The notes beneath the pieces were generated by a model that was given only the letters and a program-made list of their open reading frames with translations, had not been told where the DNA came from and made no database searches. The position numbers and the translations under genes are program-made. Of a DNA stretch of 59,661 bases, positions 1 to 6,530 are shown piece by piece; within the stretch, counting starts at the first letter, position 1, and the number at the start of each line of letters is the position of its first letter. Source of the stretch: a virus. The stretch is from IMG/VR virus record IMGVR_UViG_3300015264_000004, positions 1-59,661 of that record; one strand, written 5' to 3'.

Positions 1-77
1 CGGCTTGACGCTAGATTTTTTGAGATAGCGCGGTGCGTGTTTAGTTCCGCGTTAATAAGTTTCGGAAACGTAGCCTC
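1..77. repeat. Terminal direct repeat, left copy (circular overlap)
   Basis: These 77 bases are identical to 59585-59661. The thyX frame continues through them from both sides, so they are one physical sequence present twice. A 77-base overlap is typical of a de Bruijn assembler closing a circle, which indicates a circular or circularly permuted molecule rather than a biological terminal repeat. Confidence 0.95.
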
Positions 78-182
78 GACCGTGACAAGTCGCTGTCCGT
101 ATGGTGATATACTATCCCGGATAATCCTGGCGCTAATTCGCGTCGGCTCAAAGTCTTTACCGCGTTTTATTTCTTGGATCAT
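1..182 (-). CDS. thyX: Flavin-dependent thymidylate synthase ThyX, N-terminal part (joins 58675-59584)
   Basis: N-terminal 60 codons of a 363-residue ThyX whose body lies at the other end of the window. ThyX makes dTMP from dUMP using FAD, NADPH and methylene-tetrahydrofolate. Joining the ends gives VEATFPKLINAELNTHRAIS then KNLASSRAIP, the family signature (THR..S.N..SSRAIP) that places the flavin and dUMP. The ATG at 182-180 overlaps the TGA of the zinc-ribbon gene (ATGA), so the two are translationally coupled. A start at 59556 inside the right-hand piece would lose this signature and is wrong. Confidence 0.95.
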   Translation of the reverse strand, partial: MIQEIKRGKDFEPTRISARIIRDSISPYGQRLVTVEATFPKLINAELNTHRAISKNLASS

Positions 183-613
183 AGCTGTATACCGCCTACA
201 CCTGGGATTTCCGTTGTCGGTAACTCTGCGTCATCCGTGGCAAGCTCTATTGGCTGGCTGCGCATCATTTGACGTACCGCGCTAACTTCGGGGCCGTGCA
301 ACTCATAACAGAATTGGCAGACCCGGAATGTACCAATGCTTTTGTCACCATCTTTCAACTCGACAGAGGAAATTGAAACTTTTTCGTCGCGGCCGGGTAT
401 TTCCTGCCCTTCGTGAAATCGACAGATTTGGCAGCGCGCCGCATCTGTGGATTGCAATTGTCGCCGTTCGTCAATGTTTCCGGCGTGTTGATCTGAATTG
501 TCAGTCATGTTTGATCCTTTCGATATGTGAGTGTTCGGGCAACCTAATTCGCCTATGTGCCCTTCGGCATAAACCGGATATGGACAATAAGGACATGCTC
601 CTAAATATATCAT
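179..613 (-). CDS. Cys-rich zinc-ribbon-like protein upstream of thyX
   Basis: Up to 144 residues, function unknown. Cysteine pairs CPYC, CQIC and CQFC suggest one or two zinc-binding knuckles. Two starts are possible. The ATG at 613 follows AGGGA; the internal ATG at 508 follows GAAAGGATC, the strongest and most common ribosome site in this genome, and would give a 109-residue protein retaining CQIC and CQFC. It is the first gene of the thyX operon, lies behind a promoter at 750-778, and its stop overlaps the thyX start. Confidence 0.7.
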   Translation of the reverse strand: MIYLGACPYCPYPVYAEGHIGELGCPNTHISKGSNMTDNSDQHAGNIDERRQLQSTDAARCQICRFHEGQEIPGRDEKVSISSVELKDGDKSIGTFRVCQFCYELHGPEVSAVRQMMRSQPIELATDDAELPTTEIPGVGGIQL

Positions 614-727
614 TGGTTCCCTGTGATCCTGAGCCTTATTCTTGCGGCTCTGACCGGGCTAGATCAAGAGTTAGGCTCCTGATTCGGTGATTCCCCCCAG
701 GTTTCACCATGAGCTACAAACACAAGA

Positions 728-753
728 GCCTAGCTCCCGGTCAGGAGCTAGGC
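728..753. promoter_or_regulatory. Perfect 10-bp hairpin
   Basis: GCCTAGCTCC and GGAGCTAGGC pair perfectly around a six-base loop. The hairpin touches the -10 region of the promoter at 750-778 and lies just downstream of the 806-1336 gene. There is no U-run, so an operator or early-leader structure is as likely as a terminator. Confidence 0.6.
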
Positions 754-778
754 TATCGTGACTTGTTAAACAAGTCAA
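750..778 (-). promoter_or_regulatory. Promoter of the zinc-ribbon/thyX operon with palindromic spacer
   Basis: TTGACT (778-773), 17-bp spacer, TAGCCT (755-750). The spacer side carries the palindrome GACTTGTT-A-AACAAGTC (760-776). Upstream the sequence reads GTAAATATAACTTGACT, a variant of the genome-wide element. Transcription would run into 613-179, then thyX and on across the junction. Confidence 0.55.
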
Positions 779-805
779 GTTATATTTACATAGCGTCGTA
801 TTTTT

Positions 806-1336
806 TCAGCGCCTGTACTTACGATCTTTCATGCGTTTGTTCCACTTTTTCTTTTCCATTATCCGCTCTGCCCGGTGGATTGCCTTGGCAACACCCTTTT
901 TCACGCCTATAAACTCGACAATAAGGTAATTACCTTTCCGCTTGATGACTTTCAGGTATGCATTCTTAAAACAGATGGTATTTTCAAGTGTCACGTTTGG
1001 CGCATTGCCATCCGTGGTATCCGCAATTTCCAATACCATAAACGGGTATGTCACCCGGATCACTGCAATTAAACAGTTTCGATACTGGAAACCGTCGCCG
1101 GGATAAATCGAGATATACAACGACTGACGCTTTAACATTCCGTCAAGTTTTTCGGTGTCCACGGTTCGGACGGTTCGACCTGCGGCGGTTTGCTCTTGAA
1201 TCATCGTTTCTGTTTCGTCGGGCACATCCGGGCCGTTGTAACATTCAGGACACTGGCCGTCACTGGTGTCATAAGTGTCCTGCGTGATAGATGCGCCGCA
1301 GCCTTCACAATTTACAAGTTTTTCTAAATCAGGCAT
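806..1336 (-). CDS. Zinc-ribbon N-terminus, basic C-terminus protein, unknown function
   Basis: 176 residues. Near the N-terminus CEGC and CPEC, about 17 residues apart, form a likely zinc ribbon. A beta-rich middle follows, and the last 40 residues are strongly basic (KKKWNKRMKDRKYRR), which suggests nucleic-acid binding. ATG 1336 is preferred because GAAAGGATG lies about nine bases upstream; ATG 1345 in the same frame overlaps that site. It overlaps the end of the small gene 1329-1472. Family not recognised. Confidence 0.75.
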   Translation of the reverse strand: MPDLEKLVNCEGCGASITQDTYDTSDGQCPECYNGPDVPDETETMIQEQTAAGRTVRTVDTEKLDGMLKRQSLYISIYPGDGFQYRNCLIAVIRVTYPFMVLEIADTTDGNAPNVTLENTICFKNAYLKVIKRKGNYLIVEFIGVKKGVAKAIHRAERIMEKKKWNKRMKDRKYRR

Positions 1337-1472
1337 TGGTTTCATCCTTTCCCGCCTTTTGCATTTTCTTCGCGCCGATCATCTTACCAAAAATGAACGG
1401 AGCATATTGACCTAGTGGAATGTTAAGAGTTTCACTGATATACCAAATGATCTTGCACATTAGTTTAATCAT
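1329..1472 (-). CDS. Small protein, 47 residues, unknown
   Basis: Short frame from ATG 1472 to TGA 1329, preceded by GAAAGGATCAAA, the genome's typical ribosome site. The start overlaps the stop of the GIY-YIG gene (ATGA) and its end overlaps the next start, which supports a real gene in the operon. The N-terminal half is hydrophobic (CKIIWYIS), the C-terminal half lysine-rich. No family recognised. Confidence 0.7.
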   Translation of the reverse strand: MIKLMCKIIWYISETLNIPLGQYAPFIFGKMIGAKKMQKAGKDETNA

Positions 1473-1735
1473 TTTGATCCTTTCTTTTGGCAAAGTGGGC
1501 AATATACCTTACTGTTGTGCCCGCGTTTTAATTCTTTTTCCTTGGCTTTGTTGCCGTCTTTCCAGACCCGGACAACATCAAAGTCTATGCGTTGCTGGAT
1601 TGCGGCCGCTAACATTCGGGAGCCATTACCGGCCATGTGTCGTTCATACCTGCGCGCCACGTTAGACGCATAGCCCAGGTAATGACTCGCATGGCCGGCT
1701 AGTGGCTGGTATAGGTGGATCAAGTAACAGGGCAT
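1469..1735 (-). CDS. GIY-YIG-type nuclease-like small protein
   Basis: 88 residues. The N-terminus YLIHLYQPLAGHASHYLGYA followed by NVARRYERH matches the compact GIY-YIG fold (first strand, YLGY second strand, then the helix with conserved Arg and His). A lysine-rich tail ends with CPLC, perhaps a zinc knuckle. It lacks the usual C-terminal DNA-binding modules of homing endonucleases, so it may be a stand-alone nuclease acting on host or recombining DNA, or a degenerate member. It sits between two small genes with ATGA coupling at its end. Confidence 0.75.
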   Translation of the reverse strand: MPCYLIHLYQPLAGHASHYLGYASNVARRYERHMAGNGSRMLAAAIQQRIDFDVVRVWKDGNKAKEKELKRGHNSKVYCPLCQKKGSK

Positions 1736-1744
1736 CGGTTTCCT

Positions 1745-1957
1745 TTAGAACGGTAATTCATCCTCGACAGTCAGCGGCGCAAAGATTTCCTGAGCCGTGA
1801 CAGAAAAATTGCCTTTTGAAAAGGCCGCTATCAGCCTATCCATTGGCGCGTTGACAATGGGTACCGCCGTCGCTTCGTATTCGCGTTCAAGTCTGGCAAG
1901 CTCTGCCATAACCTCGTCAACTTCTTCGGGGCTGGTGTATTCGATTGGTTCTCGCAT
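1745..1957 (-). CDS. Small acidic protein, unknown
   Basis: 70 residues, rich in Glu and Ala, with a helical middle (EEVDEVMAELARLEREYEA) likely to form a coiled coil. The ATG at 1957 follows AAGGAGTCAAGAC, a good ribosome site, and a strong promoter lies just upstream (1982-2022). The product is therefore probably well expressed and early. No family recognised. Confidence 0.65.
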   Translation of the reverse strand: MREPIEYTSPEEVDEVMAELARLEREYEATAVPIVNAPMDRLIAAFSKGNFSVTAQEIFAPLTVEDELPF

Positions 1958-1981
1958 TGTCTTGACTCCTTATGATTCCTA

Positions 1982-2022
1982 GTTATACCTGAGTTATCGG
2001 CCGCTGTCAAGATAACTTTACA
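1982..2022 (-). promoter_or_regulatory. Promoter/operator cassette for 1745-1957
   Basis: TATAAC (1987-1982), 17 bp, TTGACA (2010-2005), with GTAAAGTTATC directly upstream. This is a member of the shared element in which the -35 box is one half of an imperfect 18-bp palindrome. Confidence 0.75.
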
Positions 2023-2023
2023 A

Positions 2024-2239
2024 CTATTTTTCAGGCTCTTTCTTATTCTTTTTGGCGTGACGTGTAACGATGATAAATCTGTAGTCCCAATTCAAAGGAA
2101 TCGCGTCAATCTTACAAGAGAACATCGGGTCACCCGTTAAAGAGCTTTCCTGTAACCAAGCTGTACCGATGGTTATCCATCGGCCCTTTTCGTCAGCCTG
2201 GGCCACGTTCGCCTTAATGTCATGTGGCTCTTTAGTCAT
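2024..2239 (-). CDS. Small protein, unknown
   Basis: 71 residues. It contains a segment resembling short early phage proteins that describe a small beta fold (GRWITIGTAWLQ, DYRFIIVTRH) followed by a lysine tail. The stop TAG abuts the operator of the next promoter. Its start at 2239 lies six bases below the stop of 2246-2473, so they share a transcript. No family recognised. Confidence 0.6.
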   Translation of the reverse strand: MTKEPHDIKANVAQADEKGRWITIGTAWLQESSLTGDPMFSCKIDAIPLNWDYRFIIVTRHAKKNKKEPEK

Positions 2240-2245
2240 AATACC

Positions 2246-2473
2246 TCAAACAAGAATCGTTGCGTCAGGATCACTAACAAAGGCCCACAGACATACACCG
2301 TTCTGGTACTGCGTATAATAGCGCCATTGCTCAGGTTTGCTACATTGCAGGCTTGCCGCAAGTTTCATGGCCGAAGCCTGAATAGCCATTGCGTATCCGT
2401 CGCCGGTCAGCGAAACGGCCTTGTCGGCCGTTCGTTCGTCGCGTGGTAATCCCAGGAATTCGCCTTGCGTCAT
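2246..2473 (-). CDS. Small protein, unknown
   Basis: 75 residues. The start overlaps the stop of the SWIM gene as TAATG, so it is translationally coupled. Composition is ordinary and soluble, with aromatic residues in EQWRYYTQYQNGVCLWAFV. No domain recognised. Confidence 0.6.
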   Translation of the reverse strand: MTQGEFLGLPRDERTADKAVSLTGDGYAMAIQASAMKLAASLQCSKPEQWRYYTQYQNGVCLWAFVSDPDATILV

Positions 2474-2778
2474 TATGCTACCTGCCTTTCGCGTTGAAAC
2501 TCAGGATGTACACCAGCCGCAGACCTGATATGCTTGCAAGCCATGCGGTGATACTTGTAGTTTGCGAAGTCGGGGCACGTGCAAGAGCCGATACGTTGAC
2601 CACTCTTGGAAACTGTCAGAGTAACCAAATTTTCTGTAGGGCGCATGTGGCCGGTATTCTTGACAAGATATTGACCCTGGCCGACGGGTTTGACATACAA
2701 TCTGTCTTTGGGTTGACGAAAACGCATACGCGGTTCGCTTAACGGGACTAACTGCGGGTTGTTTCCTTGAATCTTCAT
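2473..2778 (-). CDS. SWIM zinc-finger protein
   Basis: 101 residues. The second half carries CTCPDFANYKYHRMACKHI, the SWIM pattern C-x-C-x(n)-C-x-H, a zinc-binding module that contacts DNA or proteins. The N-terminal part is basic and beta-rich. First gene after promoter 2814-2853, followed by two coupled small genes. In other systems SWIM proteins accompany recombination or helicase proteins; that role here is inference. Confidence 0.8.
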   Translation of the reverse strand: MKIQGNNPQLVPLSEPRMRFRQPKDRLYVKPVGQGQYLVKNTGHMRPTENLVTLTVSKSGQRIGSCTCPDFANYKYHRMACKHIRSAAGVHPEFQRERQVA

Positions 2779-2813
2779 AATTTCCTAATCCTTTCGTGCC
2801 TGACTTGATAGCC

Positions 2814-2853
2814 ACTATACAGACATTATCGGAGCCTGTCAAGAAAACTTTAC
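2814..2853 (-). promoter_or_regulatory. Promoter/operator cassette for the SWIM operon
   Basis: TATAGT (2819-2814), 17 bp, TTGACA (2842-2837), upstream GTAAAGTTTTC. The spacer begins GGCTCCGATAA, identical to that in the right-arm cassettes near 48-53 kb, 45 kb away. Confidence 0.8.
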
Positions 2854-2863
2854 AAGAAAAATC

Positions 2864-2898
2864 AAAAAAAAATAGCGGGCCGCGTTTAACCCGCTATT
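2864..2898 (-). terminator. Rho-independent terminator
   Basis: On the minus strand AATAGCGGG pairs with CCCGCTATT around a ten-base loop and is followed by a run of nine T. It would end the transcript of 3071-3484 just before the next promoter. Confidence 0.85.
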
Positions 2899-2910
2899 CC
2901 GATATGTTAA

Positions 2911-3028
2911 TTTGATTGGGCCGCTGTCTCTGCGCTCTTATTTCGCGTCAGGGCCGCTACTCAGCTACGCTTTTCACGGCTTATCTGACAGCTAAACAGG
3001 CAGCGCAGAGACAGCGGCCCAAATCAAA
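2911..3028. ncRNA. Long stem-loop of 118 bases between gene and terminator
   Basis: Arm 2911-2936 and arm 3002-3028 are complementary over about 26 bp with a single bulged base, enclosing a 65-base loop. It lies in the 3' part of the 3071-3484 transcript, upstream of a canonical terminator, so on RNA it would be a stable structured element. As DNA it could be a cruciform, a protein-binding site or a replication/packaging site. No known RNA family recognised. Confidence 0.5.
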
Positions 3029-3070
3029 CCAGCCATTCCCACAGTCTTTTTAGCCAGCTAATTAGACTTG

Positions 3071-3484
3071 TTAGCCGGTCACTGTAGGGACAGGCGCATT
3101 TGGATCAACGGCCTTGACCGCGCTTGCGGTCTTGGCGTTTGCGTCTGACAGCGCCTGCGTGTCATCCTTGATTTGCTTCAGCGCAGCCAATAGGGCCGGG
3201 TCCGTATCTTCGGCGTCAATTGCGGCCTGAATTGCCGCAGCCTGCGCGCCTGCGTCATTGGTCAGGAAAGTATTCAGCGCGGTTGTCAGGCTGGCCGTGC
3301 TGTCAACCAAATCTTGAACGTTCTTACTTAATGCCATGATAATCCTTTCAACTTTCATGTCAATTGTCTCTAACTTGCGTAGTTCCCCAAACATCGGTTC
3401 CAGCATATCGAGACGGTTGTTAATACGTTTCAGGTAATCGAATATACCTAGAAACACTTCGGTTTGATTCAACTCAACAGTCAT
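3071..3484 (-). CDS. Helical Ala-rich protein with possible internal start
   Basis: 137 residues. The first 48 residues look like a short amphipathic domain (LGIFDYLKRINNRLDMLEPM), the rest is an Ala/Asp/Lys-rich predicted coiled coil (AAAIQAAIDAEDTDPALLAA). An internal in-frame ATG at 3337-3335 follows GAAAGGATTATC, as good as any start here, so a short 88-residue form may be made from the same mRNA. The ATG at 3484 has a weaker site. Driven by promoter 3523-3551. Function unknown. Confidence 0.7.
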   Translation of the reverse strand: MTVELNQTEVFLGIFDYLKRINNRLDMLEPMFGELRKLETIDMKVERIIMALSKNVQDLVDSTASLTTALNTFLTNDAGAQAAAIQAAIDAEDTDPALLAALKQIKDDTQALSDANAKTASAVKAVDPNAPVPTVTG

Positions 3485-3522
3485 ACTTTACACCTTTTCA
3501 GGATGTAGGTTTATCGAATCTA

Positions 3523-3551
3523 CCTATATCAGAGCCGGAAACCCTAGTCAA
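3523..3551 (-). promoter_or_regulatory. Promoter for 3071-3484
   Basis: TATAGG (3528-3523), 17 bp, TTGACT (3551-3546), preceded by GTATAATTAAC, a diverged form of the shared upstream half-site. Confidence 0.65.
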
Positions 3552-3556
3552 GTTAA

Positions 3557-4375
3557 TTATACGGCAAAAGGTCGATTACTTATGAACAATTCCTGACCCG
3601 GTACACAGGCCTTACCGCCTACATTATTCATTCCGTATCGCTTTGTCCATGGCCTGACATGCGCCCATGTGTATAAGTCTCTAATACCCTCTACATCATC
3701 GTATGTCATTAGCCAATGATGTTCGCAGGAGCGCAACAGACACGATAGGCGGCCATGGTCGAATTTTTGCAGATGTCCATTGATACCATAGATACCTGCG
3801 GCTGACATGTACGGTGGATCAAGATATATAAATACGTCGTCACCTGGGCACGTCAACAACGGTTCGTAATCATCGCAGGTAATGTGTATGTTAGGATATT
3901 TCATTGCGACAGCCAAACCATATAGCCTGCCAATACTCGACAGCGTAAACCGCTTGTCAAACGCTTGCTGACTATAGCCGCCACTCTCGATAGTCCCGGA
4001 AAAGGTAATCCGATTCAAAACGAAGAAGCGGGCAGCGCGTTCTATCTCATTCAGGGTATTTACGTCGCAATCCTTGTACATCCTAAATAACTCGCGGCCG
4101 TCTTTATACTCACGTTTGATTTCATATAATCGAGTAACTAACTGTTTCAGATGATCCATTGCAACCTGAAAATGCGTGGCAAGCTCAGGATTAATATCAT
4201 TGATCCAATACCGCCCTGCGGCTTCGCTCTGAAGCAAGGATAGGAACACTGACGCGCCGCCTAGAAACGGTTCGCGGTACTCCGTCATAGTTTCCGGGAT
4301 AAGAGGCAAGATGACCTTTAACGCATGCGCCTTACCACCGGGATAGCGTAACCAGCTTGGCATAGTCTTTACCAT
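3557..4375 (-). CDS. dam: Dam-like DNA adenine N6-methyltransferase (D12 class)
   Basis: 272 residues. Motif I is RYPGGKAHAL for AdoMet binding, FLGGASVFL follows, and the catalytic motif IV is DPPY (YLDPPYM). This order (alpha class) and length fit Dam/D12 methylases, which modify adenine, usually in GATC; the site here is inferred. Its start at 4375 lies within the end of the UvrD-like gene, so they are coupled. The likely roles are protection from host restriction or marking of phage DNA. Confidence 0.93.
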   Translation of the reverse strand: MVKTMPSWLRYPGGKAHALKVILPLIPETMTEYREPFLGGASVFLSLLQSEAAGRYWINDINPELATHFQVAMDHLKQLVTRLYEIKREYKDGRELFRMYKDCDVNTLNEIERAARFFVLNRITFSGTIESGGYSQQAFDKRFTLSSIGRLYGLAVAMKYPNIHITCDDYEPLLTCPGDDVFIYLDPPYMSAAGIYGINGHLQKFDHGRLSCLLRSCEHHWLMTYDDVEGIRDLYTWAHVRPWTKRYGMNNVGGKACVPGQELFISNRPFAV

Positions 4376-6111
4376 AAGTATTTATGTAACCCCTGTACGT
4401 AATAATCACTGCCCGGATTTAAAATAACAAGTGTATCCCTTGCGCGTGTCATCGCAACATAAAACTGCCTGATAACTTCGTCTCTGGTATCCTGGGCTAT
4501 CCAATTATCATAGCCGCGCCTTGACAGGTCAGGTATCACGTATACAACGTCAGACTGCCCGCCCTTGACTGAATGTATCGTACCTATGGTTATTAGGGGC
4601 GGTTTCTGTAAGACTTCAGGCCGTCGTTGCTTATAGATCACTTGGCACAGGTATTCATACTTTTTGTAATTGGTTTTCTGTACATTCCGCAAGAACCAGC
4701 CGATATGACCGTTGACGCTCTGCATTACATCCCGTTCGTCTAATAACAGGTCTGCCCACTGGCCGCCTGTTATCCGCTTATCAAAATCAATATCTTCGCC
4801 TGTATCAAAGATAGCCTCAACCTTTCGCTTTGCGCCGCGCTTCAAAAATTTTGACACGGACATTTGAGAAAGCCAATTCTCTAACTCTGTATTATCCCAT
4901 AGATCAAGAGACATTAACCTTTTCCAGCCGTCAAGATTATCTTCTAGTCTTGGATTGCCGCGCATCCGTGGCGCAAAGTAGGCCAGCAATGCAGCCACGC
5001 CCCGGCCCCTGCCTAGCGGATTCCAGTCGCCGCGTTTGATCCTGTATTCATTATGAAACAATAAGCCGCGCTCCCGTAGCTCAGCCTTTAGCGGGTTAAG
5101 CATATAAGCGCAGGATGCAAGGAACATAACCTTTTTGCCTTCGACTATGTATTTTTCAGCGTCGGTCAACGCCTTGCGCATATCCTGAAAGTTTGAATCG
5201 CCTAACCATTTCGCATTACCCATTACCGGCTTGCCCTCGTCGTCAACACGTGCCCGGTACTCCTGCGGACTCAACTTCGATAATCCGGCAACCCACTTGT
5301 TAGCCACATTCTGTACGGCGACTGGTACACGATACGACTGCGGTAAAACAAACCGTCTATCAGTCGGTATCTTGTCGCTAAAGAATACATCTGGATTGGC
5401 ACCCTTAAAACTGTAGATACACTGTCTGTCATCCCCGGCAACGATAAGATGCGTTGCGCTGTTACCCCACTTATAGGCAAGCTTACTTTCCAGCGTTGTC
5501 AAGTCCTGGGCCTCGTCAACAAAGATTACGTCAGGTCTGCCCGGCGCATACAACACATCACGATAAGCCCGGTCAATCATATCTGTAAAGTCAATGCTAT
5601 TAGTTGACTTTTTGAATTGCTCCCATAGCCTAGCGAATCCGGCAACGACGGGGTGTAATCGCACATCTTGACACCGTGCCCGGATCAATTGATAAGCCGA
5701 TAACAATTCGTCACCCTGCCCGTAGTCATCAATTTCCTTCGCTATGTCATCCGCATACGGGTCATCAAGATCATTCTTTGAGCCGCCAATCGCGTACTGT
5801 GGATACTCTTCATTCCAGGCGGCCAATAGCTCTTTGTCGGTTTCCACAAGTCGAGGCTTGCCGATGCTACGGAAAGCATGGGCGTGTAGCGTGGCGACCT
5901 GTTCCGCTTCTAATGGCAAATCGCGGGTAGTCAGTTCCACAGCGGCGGCACGTGTGAAGGATGTAACCAGTACGCCAGAGCCGCCAAACTTCGCCACGGC
6001 TCTGTTAATTTGTTTTGACAGGAAAGTTGTCTTGCCGGTCCCAGGCGGGCCTACAACAACGTAAATTCCATCCGGTTTATTTTCGTAAGCGTACTCGTCA
6101 CCCTTCGTCAT
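4369..6111 (-). CDS. UvrD/Rep-like superfamily 1 helicase
   Basis: 580 residues. Walker A GPPGTGKTTF, Walker B FVDEAQDLTTLE, motif III GDDRQCIYSFKGA, motif V GTIHSVKGGQSDVV and motif VI YVAMTRARDTL are all intact. This is a 3'-5' DNA translocase fold. It is slightly shorter than bacterial UvrD, with a reduced 2B region. ATG 6111 is preferred, with AGGTGATG upstream; the in-frame TTG at 6126 is part of a TTGACAG string. It is coupled to the dam gene, so roles in replication restart or recombination are likely. Confidence 0.92.
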   Translation of the reverse strand: MTKGDEYAYENKPDGIYVVVGPPGTGKTTFLSKQINRAVAKFGGSGVLVTSFTRAAAVELTTRDLPLEAEQVATLHAHAFRSIGKPRLVETDKELLAAWNEEYPQYAIGGSKNDLDDPYADDIAKEIDDYGQGDELLSAYQLIRARCQDVRLHPVVAGFARLWEQFKKSTNSIDFTDMIDRAYRDVLYAPGRPDVIFVDEAQDLTTLESKLAYKWGNSATHLIVAGDDRQCIYSFKGANPDVFFSDKIPTDRRFVLPQSYRVPVAVQNVANKWVAGLSKLSPQEYRARVDDEGKPVMGNAKWLGDSNFQDMRKALTDAEKYIVEGKKVMFLASCAYMLNPLKAELRERGLLFHNEYRIKRGDWNPLGRGRGVAALLAYFAPRMRGNPRLEDNLDGWKRLMSLDLWDNTELENWLSQMSVSKFLKRGAKRKVEAIFDTGEDIDFDKRITGGQWADLLLDERDVMQSVNGHIGWFLRNVQKTNYKKYEYLCQVIYKQRRPEVLQKPPLITIGTIHSVKGGQSDVVYVIPDLSRRGYDNWIAQDTRDEVIRQFYVAMTRARDTLVILNPGSDYYVQGLHKYLW

Positions 6112-6144
6112 TACATCACCTGTCAAGTTATTTGGACCGCCTAT

Positions 6145-6399
6145 TTAGCGTAATTTCCCGAAACTGCCATTTTTCCAATTTGTCATACACGGCTCTTTTT
6201 TGTTCGGCCACAAACAGTTTGCATGCATCCTGAGAGTAATATGCATGTCTGACGGACATAAGAATTTCATTTTCAATAATTTAGTGGCTCGCGGACGTTT
6301 AGTAATGTATGCTTTTGCTGTCATACTTGTAATACGAAAAACCCTATAAAGTATGACATAAAGTATGACAAGATTTTCGCCCCGAAACTCTGTGGACAT
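6145..6399 (-). CDS. Doubtful short ORF upstream of the helicase
   Basis: 84 residues from ATG 6399 (after TAGGTAAG) or 59 from ATG 6324. The N-terminal part is encoded by the repeats of the intergenic control region (LVILYVILYR), which argues against the longer form. The shorter form has no ribosome site and begins only about a dozen bases after the predicted start of transcription. The C-terminal part is basic with three Cys. It may be chance. Confidence 0.3.
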   Translation of the reverse strand: MSTEFRGENLVILYVILYRVFRITSMTAKAYITKRPRATKLLKMKFLCPSDMHITLRMHANCLWPNKKEPCMTNWKNGSFGKLR

Positions 6400-6530
6400 A
6401 ACACTTACCTAAACTGAAACACGATTTGTAATACGGTAATACGTTTTTTAGACGGAAAATGAAATCCGTTTTTTTTTTTTTGTCCAGAGTTTCATACGTC
6501 CCGTGTTTTGTATGACAAGTATTACCAGCC
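6300..6530. promoter_or_regulatory. AT-rich repeat region, candidate replication origin or control region
   Basis: Largest gap in the replication genes. It holds at least eight copies of a 7-mer family GTATGAC/GTATTAC in both orientations, including composite GTCATACTTGTAATAC (6320-6335) and GTATGACAAGTATTAC (6510-6525), tandem TACTTTATGTCA/TACTTTATAGGG, and 13 T at 6469-6481 behind a short hairpin. It lies between the primase stop and the helicase. Iteron-like repeats plus low melting energy suit an origin; a regulator array is the alternative. Confidence 0.45.
6343..6371 (-). promoter_or_regulatory. Putative promoter for the UvrD/dam transcript
   Basis: TTGTCA (6371-6366), 17 bp, TATAGG (6348-6343). 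The spacer consists of the GTCATACTT repeats, so a protein binding those repeats would control it. Confidence 0.5.
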
